DNA of 64,000 bases, from the NCBI GenBank assembly GCA_023128035.1, contig JAGMES010000006.1, positions 1-64,000 on the forward strand, written 5' to 3'. The translations under genes and the position numbers were made by a program. Below, piece by piece: positions 62,171 to 64,000 of this stretch. Position 1 is the stretch's first letter, and each line of letters begins with the position of its first letter. Under the pieces are notes generated by a model. It was not told where the DNA came from and did no database searches. It saw only the letters and a list, made by a program, of their open reading frames with translations. This stretch comes from Halanaerobiales bacterium. GTDB lineage: Bacteria > Bacillota_F > Halanaerobiia > DY22613.

Positions 62171-64000
62171 CTAATTGTTACCTTCAATTTCACCTTCAAT
62201 TTCCAAATATACTTGTCTTAATTGATTGATTTCTTCTTCGGTTGCATTCCAGTATCCTCTTTGATGGTATTCAAACATGGATTCAAGAATATTGTTATAG
62301 GCCCACCTATTATTATCCATCATACGTCGTTTCATTTCTTCATCTAAAACATACGTTTCAAGTAAATTACTATAAATCCACTCTTCTACTTTATTTGTCG
62401 TCGCAGCCAGGCCTAAAATATTCTCAAAGCGCTGTTGGATTTTTTGTACACCGTGGTATTTATGTTCAAGCATTCCATCAATCCATTTTGGATTAAGAAG
62501 TCTTGTTCTAACACCTCGTTCAATAGATTTATTGACACTTTCAGTTTCAATTTTTTCTCCTGTCGTATCACTAATAAAGACTTCTGCTTTTTTACCCTTT
62601 GCCATTTCAATAGATTTTGATAATCCACCAAAATATTCATAATAGTGGTCTAAATCTGTCACTTCATATTCATGATTACTTCTTATCTGAGAAACAATAT
62701 CCACCACTTGCAAATTTTTATTTAACAGTTCTTCAGATTCATAACCGCGATAATTCTTACTATAAACATGCTTTAAACTTTTAATATACATTTCTCCAAT
62801 TTGTTCTTCATCAGTCCAATTCTTCGTTTCGATTAGTTTCGATATACCTGTCCCATATTCACCCGCAACTGGACCAAACAACCTCGAATAAGAAAACTCT
62901 TTTGCCTGTTCTTCTTCATACCCTTCCTCAATTAAACTCTTGAATATTTTTTTAGCATTTGCCTTGAAATAATTATCTTCATCGCTTTCTTCTAACTCTG
63001 CGATTTCTTTGAAAATTCTATTAAAACCTTCAACTAAGTTCGGGAACATATCTCTAAAAAATCCACACATATTAATCGTAATATCAATTCTCGGTCGTCC
63101 AAGTTCCTCCAGTGGAATAATTTCATACTCTGGTTCAAAACGATTCCCACTCGTTTTAACCTTCACGCCCAAATAACTAAAAATTTGTCCAACGGTTTCT
63201 CCTTGAGTTCTTGATGTTTCAAGCCCCCAAAGAATAATAGCAACACTTTTTGGATATTCTCCTTTTTCTTCTGTATATTTTTTTATTGTATTATTTGAAA
63301 TTTCTGCTCCTCTAGTATAAGCTGCCTCTGTTGGAACTAAAGTTGGATCAAACTGAAATAAGTTACTTCCTGATGGCAGTACTTCTGGGCTTCTAATGAT
63401 ATCTCCAGCAAGTCTCATATTAATATATTCTCCGTCCAACCCAGTAAGCAATCCTTTTAATTCATTATTGTCTCTACTTGTTTCAAAACAACGAAGACCA
63501 AACTCAATAGATTGTATAAACTCATCCTTGATTTCATCATCTTTATATGTATAAAAATCAAACGTTCTTTTGAGCATATAGTGATCAATATATTCTTTTA
63601 CTTTAACATCTAAAATTCTTGAATTTTCAACATCATTCTTATTTAAAATAATATCATAATCTAACCCTTCATTTTCAGCTATTAGTCGTCTCAAAGATTT
63701 AATACTTCCTCGATCATATCTAAGGATGAACTTCATATAATCAATGGACTCCTCTTCTGTGTAGCTTTCGCCAAAAATATGTAACCCATAAGGGATTAGC
63801 GACCTTTTCATGCGATAAAGCTCTTTTTCGATTCCAGCAAAATCATCAACCTCTAAATTTAAAACCTTTGCTTTTTCCTTAATAATCTTTTCAAGAACTT
63901 TAAGTCTATTGGGGTCTACTCGTTTTGCTTCCGCATATTCATTTAGAATCGTCTCTAAATTCAAGTAATCTCCATAGAGTTCCCCTTCTTTAAAGGTTGG
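62171..64000 (-). CDS. cobN: CobN-like cobaltochelatase large subunit, partial at window edge
   Basis: The C-terminal part of a CobN/BchH-type chelatase large subunit; the frame is open to the window edge, so the 5' part is outside (complete proteins have about 1200-1300 residues). Visible signatures: GLTGLDGEYINMRLAGDIIR, PEVLPSGSNLFQFDPTLVPT, VAIILWGLETSRTQGETVGQ, RPRIDITINMCGFFRDMFPN, LFGPVAGEYGTGI, VEWIYSNLLETYVLDEEMK. CobN normally acts with an AAA+ pair (CobS/T or ChlI/D) on hydrogenobyrinate. Its pairing with CbiK, the other type of cobaltochelatase, is unusual. Confidence 0.85.
   Translation of the reverse strand, partial: PTFKEGELYGDYLNLETILNEYAEAKRVDPNRLKVLEKIIKEKAKVLNLEVDDFAGIEKELYRMKRSLIPYGLHIFGESYTEEESIDYMKFILRYDRGSIKSLRRLIAENEGLDYDIILNKNDVENSRILDVKVKEYIDHYMLKRTFDFYTYKDDEIKDEFIQSIEFGLRCFETSRDNNELKGLLTGLDGEYINMRLAGDIIRSPEVLPSGSNLFQFDPTLVPTEAAYTRGAEISNNTIKKYTEEKGEYPKSVAIILWGLETSRTQGETVGQIFSYLGVKVKTSGNRFEPEYEIIPLEELGRPRIDITINMCGFFRDMFPNLVEGFNRIFKEIAELEESDEDNYFKANAKKIFKSLIEEGYEEEQAKEFSYSRLFGPVAGEYGTGISKLIETKNWTDEEQIGEMYIKSLKHVYSKNYRGYESEELLNKNLQVVDIVSQIRSNHEYEVTDLDHYYEYFGGLSKSIEMAKGKKAEVFISDTTGEKIETESVNKSIERGVRTRLLNPKWIDGMLEHKYHGVQKIQQRFENILGLAATTNKVEEWIYSNLLETYVLDEEMKRRMMDNNRWAYNNILESMFEYHQRGYWNATEEEINQLRQVYLEIEGEIEGNN

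Overview
The window is AT-rich and reads as the chromosome of an anaerobic, endospore-forming, probably double-membraned (diderm) Firmicute. A Halanaerobiales-like lineage is my inference. Spore genes are spoVT, a gerA-type operon, cotJABC, two CotF-like proteins and a SPOCS-domain protein. The outer membrane is suggested by a large lipoprotein paired with a signal-peptide-bearing, probable beta-barrel protein ending in Phe (26.2-29.7 kb). Fermentative anaerobic life is shown by an NADH-linked [FeFe]-hydrogenase operon with two Rex-like operators (15-22.7 kb). No rRNA, tRNA or CRISPR array was seen.

Layout. 0-7.6 kb: an RHS-like secreted protein, then a badly damaged glycerol/glycerate region (glpA, oxidoreductase, DUF1667, truncated glpP, scars of glpK and an aminotransferase, a glycerate kinase with an internal deletion, and an intact CdaR-like regulator). 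7.6-10.6 kb: a sigma-54 activator and a two-gene chromate transporter. 10.7-12.8 kb: a small defence island with a type III toxin-antitoxin locus (ToxN plus 33-nt ToxI repeats) and a HEPN protein with an unknown partner. 13-14.8 kb: a chemoreceptor. 15-22.7 kb: the hydrogenase operon (2Fe-2S protein, sensory hydrogenase with PAS, SpoIIE-like phosphatase, NuoE-, NuoF- and HydA-type subunits). 23-31 kb: a broken peptidase, SPOCS protein, nadE, spoVT, the envelope pair, a TPR protein and a 54-aa exported peptide. 31-39 kb: a BMP binding protein, a fixC::fixX wreck, a thioredoxin-domain protein and gerA genes. 39-43.5 kb: an orphan broken [NiFe] hydrogenase small subunit, a group of Cys-containing mini-genes with near-identical terminators, a class-C-like group II intron remnant and a frameshifted RCC1-repeat protein. 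43.7-52 kb: cotJABC, a cstA gene broken by an IS4-type transposase remnant, its LytTR regulator with a gutted sensor kinase, mobA, a tnpB remnant and a repetitive coat cluster. 52-59 kb: a purine module (pucR, xanthine/uracil permease, three-subunit xanthine dehydrogenase), for which mobA may supply the cofactor. 59-64 kb: a secreted GH13 amylase, cbiK and a cobN-like chelatase running off the window.

The most striking window-wide feature is the decay style. At least a dozen genes carry in-frame internal deletions, gene-to-gene deletion fusions, one-base frameshifts or amber codons, often several in one functional unit (glp operon with its antiterminator; cstA with its sensor). Intact operons (hydrogenase, gerA, cotJ, xdh) lie between them. 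Functional assignments rest on remembered family motifs; no database search was run.
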